DNA of 64,000 bases from Bacilli bacterium (GCA_900770925.1 CAAGLY010000017.1:5310-69309); one strand, 5' to 3'; positions 1 to 8,397 are shown, numbered from the stretch's first letter. Made by a program: numbers and translations. The notes: generated by a model not told the origin, from the letters alone.

Positions 1-605
1 TCTCTCTTTCCGATGATTTCATCGGAAGCGGAGAGATTGACAATGACATTCGCCCCCTCTAAGGCTAAGTGCGTGCTTGGCTTATCCGGAACAAAGAGAT
101 CTTCGCAGATCTCTGCTCCGACTACTAAGTCATCGTCTTTAAAAAGCAGGTCTGTTCCGAAAGGAATCGCATCGTTATGGATCAGGACGGATTCATTCTT
201 GATTCCTCTTCCTTCCTTAAACCAGCGCTGTTCATAGAACTCCGCATAATTCGGAAGATAGGATTTCGGAACAATCCCTAAGATCTTTCCTTCGTTAAGG
301 ATGACGGCCACATTATAAAGGGAGTTATCCTTCTTAAACGGCCTGCCGAAGATGATCCTGGCTCCTTTGTTTTCTTTCGAGGCTTCTTTAATCTCCTCTA
401 AGGCAGAAAGACAGCCATTGAGGATAGAATCCTGGAAAAAGAGGTCTCCGCAGGTATAGCCAGTTAGACTAAGCTCAGGAAAAAGGAGAATCTGACAATC
501 CTGATTCTCTTTCCTGATTTCAATAATCTGCTCTTTGTTATAGCCGACATTACCGATTTTCCTTTTCGGAACCGCTAAACCTGCCTTATACCTCGTGTTC
601 TTCAT
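1..605 (-). CDS. nadE: NAD+ synthase, glutamine-hydrolysing, N-terminal part (cut by window edge)
   Basis: The visible ~201 residues are the nitrilase-type glutaminase domain that supplies ammonia to NAD+ synthase, the last step of NAD formation. Motifs seen: FPELSLTGYTCGDL with the catalytic Glu near residue 46, the Lys of PKSYLPNYAEFYE, and ICEDLFVP followed by LALEGANVIVNLSAS; the Cys of ICEDL is the expected nucleophile. The synthetase domain lies beyond the left edge. The ATG at 605 overlaps the end of nadD by 20 bases, so the two are translationally coupled in a pncB-nadD-nadE operon. AGG codons fall at likely Met positions, for example IIFG-M-PFKK. Confidence 0.9.
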   Translation of the reverse strand, partial: MKNTRYKAGLAVPKRKIGNVGYNKEQIIEIRKENQDCQILLFPELSLTGYTCGDLFFQDSILNGCLSALEEIKEASKENKGARIIFGRPFKKDNSLYNVAVILNEGKILGIVPKSYLPNYAEFYEQRWFKEGRGIKNESVLIHNDAIPFGTDLLFKDDDLVVGAEICEDLFVPDKPSTHLALEGANVIVNLSASDEIIGKR

Positions 606-1215
606 TCTCCGTTAGTTCCTTTCTGATTTCCTCTGGGACAAGAGAGGAGATATCTTTTCCTTCCTTGATCCTCTTCCGGACTAAGGAAGAGGAGATATCC
701 TGATAATTCTTACAGAAAGGAATGAGAGTGAAATAACTCTCTCTTTCCGTAAGATAAGGATCCTCATGGATAATCTTCTTTAAATCCCTGTTCCTTCTCG
801 ACCTGACAGCAAAGCCGAACTCTTTTCCGATTTCATCGACATGCTTCCAGACTCTCTCAAGCTCAACTAGCTTATCACTTCCGAAGAGAAGCTTGACTTC
901 CAGATAGTCCTTCTTGATCTCCTTCAGGGTGAAGTAGGTTCTCGGCTGATCCTTCTGTCTAAGCTCAAAGTCAGAGACTTCCCTGAAGGGATAGTCTTTT
1001 CTGACTAGATTTAGCCTTCTTAGTCTCTCCTCACCGGAATAGGCGAAGTCCTTTTCCTGGATGTTCTTGATATAGCTCGACTTAGAAGGGACAAAGACAA
1101 CCTTATCAAAGCGGAGATAGTCTTTCGCATACTGTGCCCTTCTTAAATGGGCAATCGTAAGAGGATTAAAGGCGCCGGCAAAGACTAAGGCTTTTTCTTT
1201 AGAGTGTTCCCCCAT
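586..1215 (-). CDS. nadD: Nicotinate-nucleotide adenylyltransferase
   Basis: Makes deamido-NAD from nicotinate mononucleotide and ATP, the middle step of the operon. The nucleotidyltransferase signature FAGAFNPLTIAHL, with the GxFxPxHxGH-like ATP site, is at residues 10-22. LLFGSDKLVEL, and ISSSLVRKRIKEGKDI near the C-terminus (the ISSTxIR motif), complete the family pattern. An open frame continues upstream to 1272. The ATG at 1215 is chosen because the family core starts only a few residues later; an ATG at 1227 is the alternative. The start lies inside the 3' end of pncB. Confidence 0.9.
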   Translation of the reverse strand: MGEHSKEKALVFAGAFNPLTIAHLRRAQYAKDYLRFDKVVFVPSKSSYIKNIQEKDFAYSGEERLRRLNLVRKDYPFREVSDFELRQKDQPRTYFTLKEIKKDYLEVKLLFGSDKLVELERVWKHVDEIGKEFGFAVRSRRNRDLKKIIHEDPYLTERESYFTLIPFCKNYQDISSSLVRKRIKEGKDISSLVPEEIRKELTENEEHEV

Positions 1216-2719
1216 GGAGCTTCTCATACCTTTCCTCACGCCTAGAATAGACTTTCTCCGTCCTATCCACATAGTGGATATGCGGAACTTCCCTTCTTAG
1301 CTCACTCTCCCAGACATGATGCTCAAGCTGATCCTTGATATACTCCTTCTTCTCTTTGATAGAGGGAAGCGGATGGTCAAGCTGACCATTGACAATAAAG
1401 GGGACAAGCAGTTTCTCCACCCGTTTAGGGACAATGATTCTCTTCCGTTCAAACTCATCCCGGTCAAGAGAGATGATAGTCAGAGGCTTATTAGCCTCTA
1501 ACACCTCATCATCTAAGGAAATGACATCGCACTGCCCCTGATCATTCTCGTCAAAGACACGCCATGCCCTAAGCTTACCGGGGATAATCGCCTTAGAAGC
1601 ACTATCGGAGCACTTCCTCTTAGGAGTATAGCTGCCATCCTCCTCCTTAACGGCGACTAATTTATAGACGCCTCCGAAAACCGGATCGGCAGAAGAGGTA
1701 ATCAGTCTCTCTCCGACACCATAGGAGTCAAAGTGGGCATCCTCATAGATTTCCCTGTTTGCCCTCTTATGTTCATCAAGAGAGTTAGAAGCGACGAGCT
1801 TGATATACGGCTTGCCGGCAGCATCAAGTGCTTTTCTCAGCTTCTTATATTCCCGGGCTAAGTCACCGGAATCGATCCGTGCTGATTTCACCCGCTTAGA
1901 GAGATCATCCGGATACTCCTTGATCCTCTCGTCATCGATCTTAATCAGGTTCGGAAGTCCGGACTGGAAAATGGAATAGGTATCCAAAAGCAGAGAGACA
2001 TTATCCGGATAAGTCTTAGCAAAGGCACGGAAAGCATCAAGCTCAGTGGGGAAAAACTCAATGAAGGAGTGGGCGACCGTTCCTACTGCCTTCACATCGC
2101 TTCCGTATTTCCTCTCAGCTAAGCAGTTTGCTGTTCCGATACATCCGCCGAGAATAGCAGCATAGGCGCCTTCATTGCCGGCGCTCTCTCCCTGGGCACG
2201 GCGGGTTCCGAATTCCCTGACGTTTCTCTTGGTATGGGTTGCAAGACCGGAAATCCGGGTTGCCTTCGTCGTAATCAAAGAATGGAAGTTCCTTGTCTGA
2301 AGAAGATAAGTCTCAATCAGGATGGCTCCTACCCTATCGCATTCGATTCGTACCCTTGGAACCTGTGGATAGCAGACCGTGCCTTCTTTCAAGGCATACC
2401 TGTTTCCTTTCCAACGATAGGTGGAAAGATACGCTAAGAACTTCTCATCCCTTCCCTTATAACGGAGATAAGCAAGATCCTTTTCTGTGAAATGGTAGTT
2501 CAAAAGGAACTTGGTCAGCTTATCCTGTCCGCAGGAGATCGAATAACCCCTGTCTTCCGGATTTTTCCGGAAGAACCTGTCAAAGACAAGGACCTTGTCT
2601 TTGAATCCGTTCAGAAAGAGGCAGTTTGCCCTTGAAAACTCATAGAAGTCGGTTACCCTAGCGGGGTTATCATAATCCTCATCGGGGATAAATGGTTCTG
2701 CTTTGATCATTTTATTCAA
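1199..2719 (-). CDS. pncB: Nicotinate phosphoribosyltransferase
   Basis: Converts nicotinate and PRPP to nicotinate mononucleotide, the entry to NAD salvage. About 506 residues, normal for the Firmicutes form. Motifs: TDFYEF at the N-terminus, FGTRRAQG (active-site region), GTVAHSFIEFFPTELDAF with the catalytic His, and IDSGDLA in the phosphate-binding region. Reading AGG as Met gives FDMFFRKNPEDMGY, the usual family form. The start is uncertain: a TTG at 2719 lies 5 bases after AAGGAG, while an ATG at 2710 is 14 bases away. It is the first gene of a salvage operon with nadD and nadE. Confidence 0.92.
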   Translation of the reverse strand: MNKMIKAEPFIPDEDYDNPARVTDFYEFSRANCLFLNGFKDKVLVFDRFFRKNPEDRGYSISCGQDKLTKFLLNYHFTEKDLAYLRYKGRDEKFLAYLSTYRWKGNRYALKEGTVCYPQVPRVRIECDRVGAILIETYLLQTRNFHSLITTKATRISGLATHTKRNVREFGTRRAQGESAGNEGAYAAILGGCIGTANCLAERKYGSDVKAVGTVAHSFIEFFPTELDAFRAFAKTYPDNVSLLLDTYSIFQSGLPNLIKIDDERIKEYPDDLSKRVKSARIDSGDLAREYKKLRKALDAAGKPYIKLVASNSLDEHKRANREIYEDAHFDSYGVGERLITSSADPVFGGVYKLVAVKEEDGSYTPKRKCSDSASKAIIPGKLRAWRVFDENDQGQCDVISLDDEVLEANKPLTIISLDRDEFERKRIIVPKRVEKLLVPFIVNGQLDHPLPSIKEKKEYIKDQLEHHVWESELRREVPHIHYVDRTEKVYSRREERYEKLHGGTL

Positions 2720-2739
2720 TTAATCTCCTTAACTTATTT

Positions 2740-2768
2740 ATTATAAGGCCTGAAGGAAAATGATGGTT
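2740..2768 (-). promoter_or_regulatory. Probable promoter of pncB-nadD-nadE
   Basis: On the minus strand TATAAT lies at 2745-2740, about 20 bases before the pncB start region. The -35 is weak (AACCAT at 17-base spacing). Confidence 0.45.
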
Positions 2769-2864
2769 TGTTTATTCGTAGGTAAAAATAGGGTTGACTG
2801 ATCAAAAAGGAAGAGGTGATGATAGCAGCTATCTATCAGGAATGGTTTTAGATGATGATATCTG

Positions 2865-2893
2865 TATCAATTTATATTGTACTATTGTATAAT
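2865..2893 (+). promoter_or_regulatory. Probable promoter of the hemolysin III-like gene
   Basis: A perfect TATAAT at 2888-2893 is followed closely by AAAGGAGG and an ATG at 2914. The -35 (TATCAA, 17-base spacing) is poor. Confidence 0.5.
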
Positions 2894-2913
2894 ATGAAAA
2901 GGAGGCTATCATC

Positions 2914-3878
2914 ATGGAACGCAAAGAATACGAACAGACTCTTCAATGCATCAAAAGGGAAAAAGAGGAAGGATACGATCGTCTGTCCTTAAGCCTTAAG
3001 GAAAGCAGAAGAGTGCTGAAAAATCAGAGAAAGAACCTAAAAAAGAATATAAAGAAGAAAAGAAGGATATCCGTCAGCAGAAGAGAGAATATAAGAAGGA
3101 CTGCAAAGAGAAGACGCTCTATCTGAAAGAGACCTTCTTCGGTAAGCCCCATAAGAACAAGAGCAGGGAAAAGAAGAGGAGCAATGAGGAAAGGCTGAAT
3201 CTCCGGAACCGGTATAAGCTACCTAGGTATACCCGGAGCGAGGAAATCTTCAATAGGGTAACCCACATTGTCGGAGCAGGGAGGGGAGTTATCAGGCTGA
3301 TTCTATCTATCTACTTTTCCTTGACCTGTAAGCCAGGCAACAATGTAGTTCTCTGGTCAAGGGTTGTCTTCTCCTTGACGAGTATCTTCCTATATACAAA
3401 CTCCTCCATCTACCATGGACTATACGTTAACCGGGGAAAAGCAGTCTTCCAGGTGCTTGACCACTGTACCATCTATATCCTGATTGCGGGAAGCTATACG
3501 CCGATTGTCTTGCTTGGACTAGCCTCCCTTTCTCCTTACCATTATCTCTATCTAGGCTTTGTCTATGCCTTGGCCATATTAGGAGTCGTCCTTAATGCTA
3601 CTAGGAGGCGTAAGCTTCCGGTCAAGATCATCTCTAGGATTATCTATATTGCCCTTGGCTGGTCCATCATCTTCTTCTACCCGATTCTGATAAAGAGCTT
3701 AGGATTTGCCTCAACCTGGCTATTAATCGGAGGAGGCATTGCCTATACCTTCGGTTCTATCCTCTATGGTATTGGAGCAAAGCGGAAGTACTGGCATTCC
3801 ATCTTCCATTTCTTCTGTCTTTTCGGCACTCTCCTTCAGTTCCTAAGTGTCCTTCTTTATCCGGTTATCGGATTATAG
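2914..3878 (+). pseudogene. Hemolysin III / YqfA-type (PAQR) membrane protein, interrupted by a -1 frameshift
   Basis: The ATG at 2914, with AAAGGAGG 8 bases upstream, opens a Lys/Glu-rich N-terminus that stops at 3126. The conserved part is in the -1 frame, open from 3000 to 3878: YTRSEEIFN-M-VTHIVGAG, SSIYHGLY, LDHCTIYILIAGSYTP and the C-terminal FWHSIFHFF-like KYWHSIFHFF. These are PAQR/hemolysin III motifs with about seven membrane segments. No ATG, GTG or TTG occurs in that frame before the conserved core, so the two pieces are probably one gene. The shift falls between 2997 and about 3117; the six-A run at 3039-3044, inside the heptamer AAAAAAG, is the best candidate. One missing base, a real mutation or programmed slippage would each explain it. 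Confidence 0.75.
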
Positions 3879-3891
3879 AACAGAGAAATAT

Positions 3892-3925
3892 AGCTGTCCT
3901 TATGTTAGTAGGGGCAGCTTTTTTA
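3892..3925 (+). terminator. Rho-independent terminator
   Basis: AGCTGTCC pairs with GGGGCAGCT across an 11-base loop, with one bulge, and is followed by a run of T. Confidence 0.7.
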
Positions 3926-4063
3926 GTGGCGATTAAAAGAGAAAGCATTGCAAGGTAATCAAGCCAGGACACAATGCATAGCAACCATATTTTTTAGACT
4001 GAAAAAAGAAAATCGTTGATTAATGAATGGGGGGGATAGGGCCTAATAGAGGACAAAATATAC

Positions 4064-5467
4064 ATGAAAAAGAGTTTATTACTTTTGCTGGGTGCAGGAC
4101 TTTTACTATCCGGATGCGGATTACAGAAGGACTGGAATTCCCTGCTTGATCATAGCAGTATTCAGAACTATAGCTCCTACACCGGAATTGCTTTAGCACC
4201 AAGTAACAGCAATAAAGCAAAGGGGAGCAAGCGCGCTTATGCGGGAGAGATAATCGGAAATAATCGGTCGGCAGATGAGTCAAACATTCTTGTTGGCCGT
4301 AAAGCAGATGGTAGTTTTGAGGAAATTGAATTTTCCGACGCTAATGGCAAGAATATCGGACATCCGAAGATTGATTCGTTCCGAATCATCAAGCAATATG
4401 CCCGGAACTATTATACATCGGATTTTAATATTCTCTGATTTGATAAAACACAAAAGTTCAATAGTAATTTTGCTCTTATAAATATTCCGGTTGAGAATCA
4501 TCATAAACAGAATGAAGAACATATTTCGCTTGCTGGTGATTATGAGACCTATGATGAGTCTCAATATCTTTTAGACTTTAGAACTGGATTAATTTATGCA
4601 TATCACAAGTCAATCTGTAGGGCATCAACTGATTATTTATATGGTTACAATACTAGATTAACAATTAAGGATAATCAGCTAGTCGAAGAAAGATTTGATA
4701 ATTTTTCGAAAATAGGTAGGCCTGACTTCTGTGATAATTATGGCAATTGCCTATTCTCTGGCAATAACAAAGAGGAAGGTCGGTGCTATATTCTGGAAAA
4801 GGGTTCTAACGAAATCAGTATTTATAATTCTGCTTCTATTGATGTAGGTGGCCGGATATATGCTAAGAAAGACGATAACAGTGACTACGAACTGATTGGC
4901 TCAGAAGGAAAACAGAGTTCTGCCTTTTTCATTTCTAAGAATAGTTGTTTAACATTGGCCTATTCTTCCGAGAACGAAGAATCTTATTACATTTATAGCT
5001 CAGCTTTACCCTTATATTCTTATTTCCAATTATCTGAAGAGGAAGATAAGTACGGACTTAATATTAATGGTTTTTTATTGAATGTTCGTTATTCTTCTGA
5101 TGGAACTTATTCGGTAGAAGGAGTCCGTTCCAATAAAAAATGGGATGATCCTTGGCAGAAACTTTTAAGCAATCAATTTGGATATGATCAAAACGCGTGC
5201 CTTTCCGGAACAAAAATGTATTTCCTCTCCGATAACAAAGTCATTACCTTTGATGTCTTAACTGCCCAATTCGAGGAGCTTGCTTCTTTAGGAGATAGTT
5301 TAATCATTACTCAGTTCTATAGGGATCCGATAGGAAGACTTCTCTTTGATGGAACGAATACCAAGTTAGAAACCGTTCGTGGCGAAGTTCTTCCTGATGG
5401 AACAATTTCCTTCGACGTTCAGGAACTGAACTATTCTGTTCAGGTCTACTATCCGATCAATAAATAG
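4064..5467 (+). pseudogene. Lipoprotein of unknown function with an in-frame TGA
   Basis: It starts with a lipoprotein signal peptide: MKKS, a hydrophobic core, and lipobox LLSGC with Cys at residue 19. The frame meets TGA at 4436-4438 after 124 codons, then stays open in the same frame for another 343 codons to TAA at 5467. The second part is Asp, Tyr and Ser rich, consistent with an exported beta-rich protein. No family was recognised. Base composition is more AT-rich than in the pectin locus and AGG is sparse, though AGG still falls at plausible Met sites (KIG-M-PDF). TGA is a normal stop elsewhere in the window (eda, uxaB, potC), so a recent nonsense mutation or a base error is likelier than recoding. 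Confidence 0.65.
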
Positions 5468-5498
5468 TTACTGTTCTTTGTTTTCTACTTGATTCTAG

Positions 5499-5527
5499 GA
5501 GAGGATCAAATGTGGCTCCTCTCTTTT
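5499..5527 (+). terminator. Rho-independent terminator
   Basis: GAGAGGA and TCCTCTC form a 7-bp stem followed by TTTT, placed after the lipoprotein gene. Confidence 0.7.
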
Positions 5528-5540
5528 AGCGTAAATAATA

Positions 5541-5569
5541 TTGATATTCTCTTAATAATACAATAAAAT
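5541..5569 (+). promoter_or_regulatory. Promoter of the abiE pair
   Basis: TTGATA at 5541-5546 and TAAAAT at 5564-5569 are 17 bases apart. The predicted start near 5576 leaves a very short leader before the abiEi start. Confidence 0.6.
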
Positions 5570-5575
5570 TGTATT
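5557..5575. promoter_or_regulatory. Inverted repeat over the abiE promoter, possible antitoxin operator
   Basis: AATACAAT-AAA-ATTGTATT is a perfect 8-bp inverted repeat covering the -10 box. AbiEi antitoxins are known to repress their own operon by binding inverted repeats, so autoregulation here is a reasonable inference. Confidence 0.55.
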
Positions 5576-5586
5576 TGGTGGAGAAA

Positions 5587-6180
5587 ATGATATACACAGT
5601 TGACCAATTATTAGAGAAATACTCGGATTATCATAATCCGATGGACAAGATTAAACGGCTCAATCGGCAAGGAAAGATATTCCGCCTGATTAAGGGTATA
5701 TATGTGGACGATAAGAACGAGGATCCGCTTGTCCTAGCCACTTCTGTCTATGCCCCCTCTTATATCAGTTTTGAGTATGCAAGGATGTATCATGGACTGA
5801 TACCGGAGAGAGTGGTCAGGATTACCTGTGCCACCTGGGGAAGAGGAAAGATCAAGACCTATCAGACTCCTTTTGGCATCTATTCCTTCCGGGATGTTCC
5901 GGTGAAAGTGTTTCAGCTTGGAGTAACCAGGGTGAATAGAGGAGATAGGTTTTTCTATAGGGCATCTAAGGAAAAGGCACTCTGTGATAGGCTGTATATC
6001 AAACCGCCTGTCTATTCGGTAAAGCAGCTCCGTCAGCTTCTCTTTGAGGACAGGAGAATCGATGTAGATAGGTTTAATGAACTAAACAAGGATGATCTCC
6101 TGACTCTTGCTCCTTATTACCGGAAACGGAATCTGATGTTTTTAAGGAAGAGGATAGAAAGGGGAAATGAGGATGAATAA
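5587..6180 (+). CDS. abiEi: AbiEi-family antitoxin, transcriptional regulator of a type IV toxin-antitoxin pair
   Basis: About 197 residues: an N-terminal winged helix (TVDQLLEKYS, then QGKIFRLIKGIYVD) and the AbiEi C-terminal domain. Typical motifs are YISFEYA-M-MYHGLIPE and FFY-M-ASKEKALCD. AGG fits Met at these places, so the module already uses the host code. The ATG at 5587 is preferred over an upstream TTG because GGTGGAG lies just before it. The stop overlaps the toxin gene. The family counteracts AbiEii without direct protein contact and represses the operon. Confidence 0.88.
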   Translation: MIYTVDQLLEKYSDYHNPMDKIKRLNRQGKIFRLIKGIYVDDKNEDPLVLATSVYAPSYISFEYARMYHGLIPERVVRITCATWGRGKIKTYQTPFGIYSFRDVPVKVFQLGVTRVNRGDRFFYRASKEKALCDRLYIKPPVYSVKQLRQLLFEDRRIDVDRFNELNKDDLLTLAPYYRKRNLMFLRKRIERGNEDE

Positions 6181-7054
6181 CATTATCGAAGAAAGACTTA
6201 TGAATTACAATACTTCCTCCTTGAGGAAGAAGGAAAACGCATTAAAGGAAATTATTCAGGACATTACTCTTTGTGGGCTTTCTAAAGGCCACTTCTTTGA
6301 TAAAGCGGCCTTTTATGGAGGGACGGCACTCAGAATTTTCTATAACCTTGACCGATTTTCTGAAGATCTCGATTTTGCACTTATTAAGGAAGATTCCCAA
6401 TTTGAGCTTAGTGACTATTTTTCTTCTGTTATTAAAGAACTTCATTCTTTTGGTTTCAATAGGAATGTTGAGGAGAAAACAAAGTCCCATAGGTCGAATA
6501 TCCAATCAGCTTTTGTTAAAGGAAACACGATAACACAAAGGCTGACAGTTTTCCCTGAATCGGAGGAAATCCGCAGAATTGTCCCTAATCAGGCCCTTAA
6601 AGTCAAATTCGAAGTAGATGTACATCCTGCACTAGGCGCAGATTATGAAGCCAAGTATTCTCTTTTTCCGTTCCCTTACCAAGTTAAAACCTTTGACCTC
6701 CCTTCTCTGTTTTCCGGTAAGCTTCATGCCATCATCTGTCGGAATTGGCAAAACCGTGTAAAAGGGCGCGATCTTTATGATTACCTCTTTTACCTTGCAA
6801 AATCTGTTCCGTTTAATTTGAAGTATCTCAAAATGAAACTCGCCCAATCCGGTTTGATTCCTGCCGGAGCACCATTGACCCTGGATAGGGTGAAACATTT
6901 TTTGGCTGCGCGTTTCAATAAGATCGACTTTAAAATGGCTGTAGAGGATGTCAAACCATTTCTTTCTCATCCGGAAGCTCTGAACTGCTGGTCAAAGGAA
7001 ATGTTTATTGCTGTTACTGAGAATCTGAAAACGGTAGACTTTGCTAACGGATAA
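6167..7054 (+). CDS. abiEii: AbiEii-family nucleotidyltransferase toxin
   Basis: About 295 residues of the AbiEii/AbiGii toxin family, nucleotidyltransferases that block growth. Seen: the fold signature FYGGTALR followed by SEDLDFAL (catalytic carboxylates), KFEVDVHP as third acidic motif, then SGKLHAIICRNW and NRVKGRDLYDYLFYL, which are family hallmarks. ATG codons at 6167 and 6173 are both possible; 6173 has better spacing from AGGGG. The gene overlaps abiEi by about 14 bases. The pair may act in phage defence or plasmid-like maintenance. No mobile element was seen beside it. Confidence 0.9.
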   Translation: MRMNNIIEERLMNYNTSSLRKKENALKEIIQDITLCGLSKGHFFDKAAFYGGTALRIFYNLDRFSEDLDFALIKEDSQFELSDYFSSVIKELHSFGFNRNVEEKTKSHRSNIQSAFVKGNTITQRLTVFPESEEIRRIVPNQALKVKFEVDVHPALGADYEAKYSLFPFPYQVKTFDLPSLFSGKLHAIICRNWQNRVKGRDLYDYLFYLAKSVPFNLKYLKMKLAQSGLIPAGAPLTLDRVKHFLAARFNKIDFKMAVEDVKPFLSHPEALNCWSKEMFIAVTENLKTVDFANG

Positions 7055-7069
7055 AAAATCAGTTTCCAG

Positions 7070-7098
7070 TTGAACTAAGGAAAACGATTTGATAAAAT
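7070..7098 (+). promoter_or_regulatory. Promoter of the queT transcript
   Basis: TTGAAC at 7070-7075 and TAAAAT at 7093-7098 with 17-base spacing. The expected start, near 7105, is just before the riboswitch. Confidence 0.7.
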
Positions 7099-7110
7099 TC
7101 TTTCCCGTAC

Positions 7111-7153
7111 AGACAGTTCGACGTTACCATCCTGTCTATAAACAAAACCAGGA
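7111..7153 (+). promoter_or_regulatory. preQ1-I riboswitch aptamer
   Basis: AGACAG (7111-7116) pairs perfectly with CTGTCT (7132-7137). The loop TTCGACGTTACCATC and the A-rich tail ATAAACAAAACCAGGA closely resemble the class I preQ1 aptamer, in which the tail folds back as an H-type pseudoknot. A terminator follows and then a QueT-family transporter gene, the expected target. Ligand binding probably favours termination. Confidence 0.85.
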
Positions 7154-7172
7154 ACACAAAGATTACATTATG

Positions 7173-7208
7173 ATGCACTCTTTTGTCTCTGGAAGGAGTG
7201 CATTTTTT
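7173..7208 (+). terminator. Riboswitch-controlled intrinsic terminator
   Basis: ATGCACTC (7173-7180) and GAGTGCAT (7196-7203) form a perfect 8-bp stem followed by six T. It lies between the preQ1 aptamer and the queT start. Confidence 0.85.
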
Positions 7209-7238
7209 CATTCCTTCTTGGTAGAAACGGAGAAAATT

Positions 7239-7835
7239 ATGGAAGAGAAAGAAGTTACGGGACTAAAGACGAAAATCAAAAACTATTTTGCCTGCTTTAA
7301 ATTAGATACGAGAAGCATTGCTTCTAATGCAATCATTGCAGCTAGGTATACTGCATTGACCTATGCGTTCTTCTTCTGCTCTTACGGACCTGTACAGGTC
7401 CGTATATCCGAATTCAGGGTATTATTAGTCTTTTTCAATCCAAACTATATCTACGGATTGACCATCGGATGTATCTTAAGCAACATCTATGCTCCCGCAA
7501 GGTCAAGCTTCTGTTCACCCCTTGATATTGCGATTGGAACTGCTGCCACAATCGTTGCTTTGTTCTTAATCTCTTGGTCCAGACATAGGTTTGTCGCAAC
7601 CCTATTCCCAGCAATCACCAACGGACTTCTTCTTTCCTGGGAATTCACCTTCATCACGAATACCGAAGGAAATGCCGGCAGTGTTCTCTATTGGACAAAC
7701 TTCGGATTTGTTGCCTTAGGTGAAATCATTGCTGTCTCTGTTCTAGGCTATTGTGTATTTTATTTCCTAGGAAAAAAGAACAAAGGTTTTTTAAAACTGA
7801 TCGGAGCAAAGCAGAACCTGAATTTTAAATGGTAG
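7239..7835 (+). CDS. queT: QueT-family queuosine precursor transporter
   Basis: Integral membrane protein with about five or six hydrophobic segments, probably the substrate-binding S-component of an ECF transporter for preQ0/preQ1. Family motifs: GPVQVRISEF-M-VLLVFF, then IYGLTIGCILSNIY and SPLDIAIGTAAT. The frame is open from 7089, but the upstream part covers the riboswitch and terminator, so the ATG at 7239 is the real start. No ECF ATPases are in the window, so the protein probably uses shared energy-coupling subunits. Confidence 0.88.
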   Translation: MEEKEVTGLKTKIKNYFACFKLDTRSIASNAIIAARYTALTYAFFFCSYGPVQVRISEFRVLLVFFNPNYIYGLTIGCILSNIYAPARSSFCSPLDIAIGTAATIVALFLISWSRHRFVATLFPAITNGLLLSWEFTFITNTEGNAGSVLYWTNFGFVALGEIIAVSVLGYCVFYFLGKKNKGFLKLIGAKQNLNFKW

Positions 7836-7948
7836 TCAATCTAAAATTCATGGACCGAAATTAAATACACAAAATAGATTTACTTGATTCCACAAATTTT
7901 AAAGCAGACAACTTATCTGTTAACTTAGAATACGTTACTTATAAACTA

Positions 7949-7976
7949 GGAAGAGGTTCATTCCTCTTCCTTTTTT
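7949..7976 (+). terminator. Rho-independent terminator of queT
   Basis: GGAAGAGG-TTCATT... pairs with CCTCTTCC and is followed by six T. Confidence 0.85.
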
Positions 7977-7993
7977 AAATCGGTACAAGGAAC

Positions 7994-8017
7994 AAAAAAG
8001 ACATCCATTAATGGATG
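7994..8017 (-). terminator. Terminator of the small membrane protein gene
   Basis: On the minus strand the palindrome CATCCATTAATGGATG (8017-8002) is followed by a T run. The stop codon of the upstream gene lies in the hairpin. Confidence 0.7.
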
Positions 8018-8310
8018 CCCTTATTTTCGTTTTTCGGATTCTTGTGTGGATTCTTCCGCACATAATTAGAAGAAATCGCAGTTAGTGCTACAGCAGCTAG
8101 GGTTAGAAACACGCTTACCCCACCGATAGTGGCTAACAGGATACTTGTCCTAGTAATCGGATTAGGAGAAGTCAGCCTAATTACTCCAGCTAGAAAAACG
8201 CCTAAGCTGATAAAAAAGACCAAGGAGAGAAGAGAAATGAATACTGTGCTCCCTTTTTTCGACAATCGGGCAATACCGAACCTGATCTTTGCAATGAGTT
8301 TACCAATCAT
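8008..8310 (-). CDS. Small membrane protein of unknown function
   Basis: One hundred residues with two clear transmembrane stretches (about 22-43 and 53-79) and charged ends; the C-terminus is rich in Lys and Asn. No family was recognised. It stands alone between queT and the tRNA pair and has its own terminator. Confidence 0.55.
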   Translation of the reverse strand: MIGKLIAKIRFGIARLSKKGSTVFISLLSLVFFISLGVFLAGVIRLTSPNPITRTSILLATIGGVSVFLTLAAVALTAISSNYVRKNPHKNPKNENKGIH

Positions 8311-8320
8311 GTCCTTAGAA

Positions 8321-8397
8321 TGGTGTGCCCTAAGGGATTCGAACCCTTGGCCTCAAGCTTCGGAGGCTTGCGCTCTATCCAGCTGAGCTAAGGGCAC
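8321..8397 (-). tRNA. tRNA-Arg, anticodon CCG
   Basis: A 77-base cloverleaf with encoded CCA. The acceptor GTGCCCT pairs with AGGGCAC, and the D stem is GCTC/GAGC. Anticodon stem CAAGC/GCTTG holds the loop CTCCGAA, so the anticodon is CCG. The D loop AGCTGGATA has A20, a main identity element for bacterial ArgRS. The discriminator base is A. It reads CGG, which is used as arginine throughout the window. It is the second tRNA of a two-tRNA unit. Confidence 0.95.

Noticed and set aside
3165..3179. AGG used as a start codon for the hemolysin III-like gene
   Set aside because: A strong ribosome site and ATG exist at 2914, the upstream frame has a matching composition, and no other gene here needs an AGG start. 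A frameshift explains the case better.
4020..4283. 87-codon frame opposite the lipoprotein gene
   Set aside because: It is antisense to the signal peptide region of a better supported gene and has no coding features.
4436..4438. TGA reassigned to tryptophan in this organism
   Set aside because: Several well-defined genes end with TGA at the expected family length (uxaB, eda, potC), and TGG is used for Trp. One gene is not enough to claim recoding.
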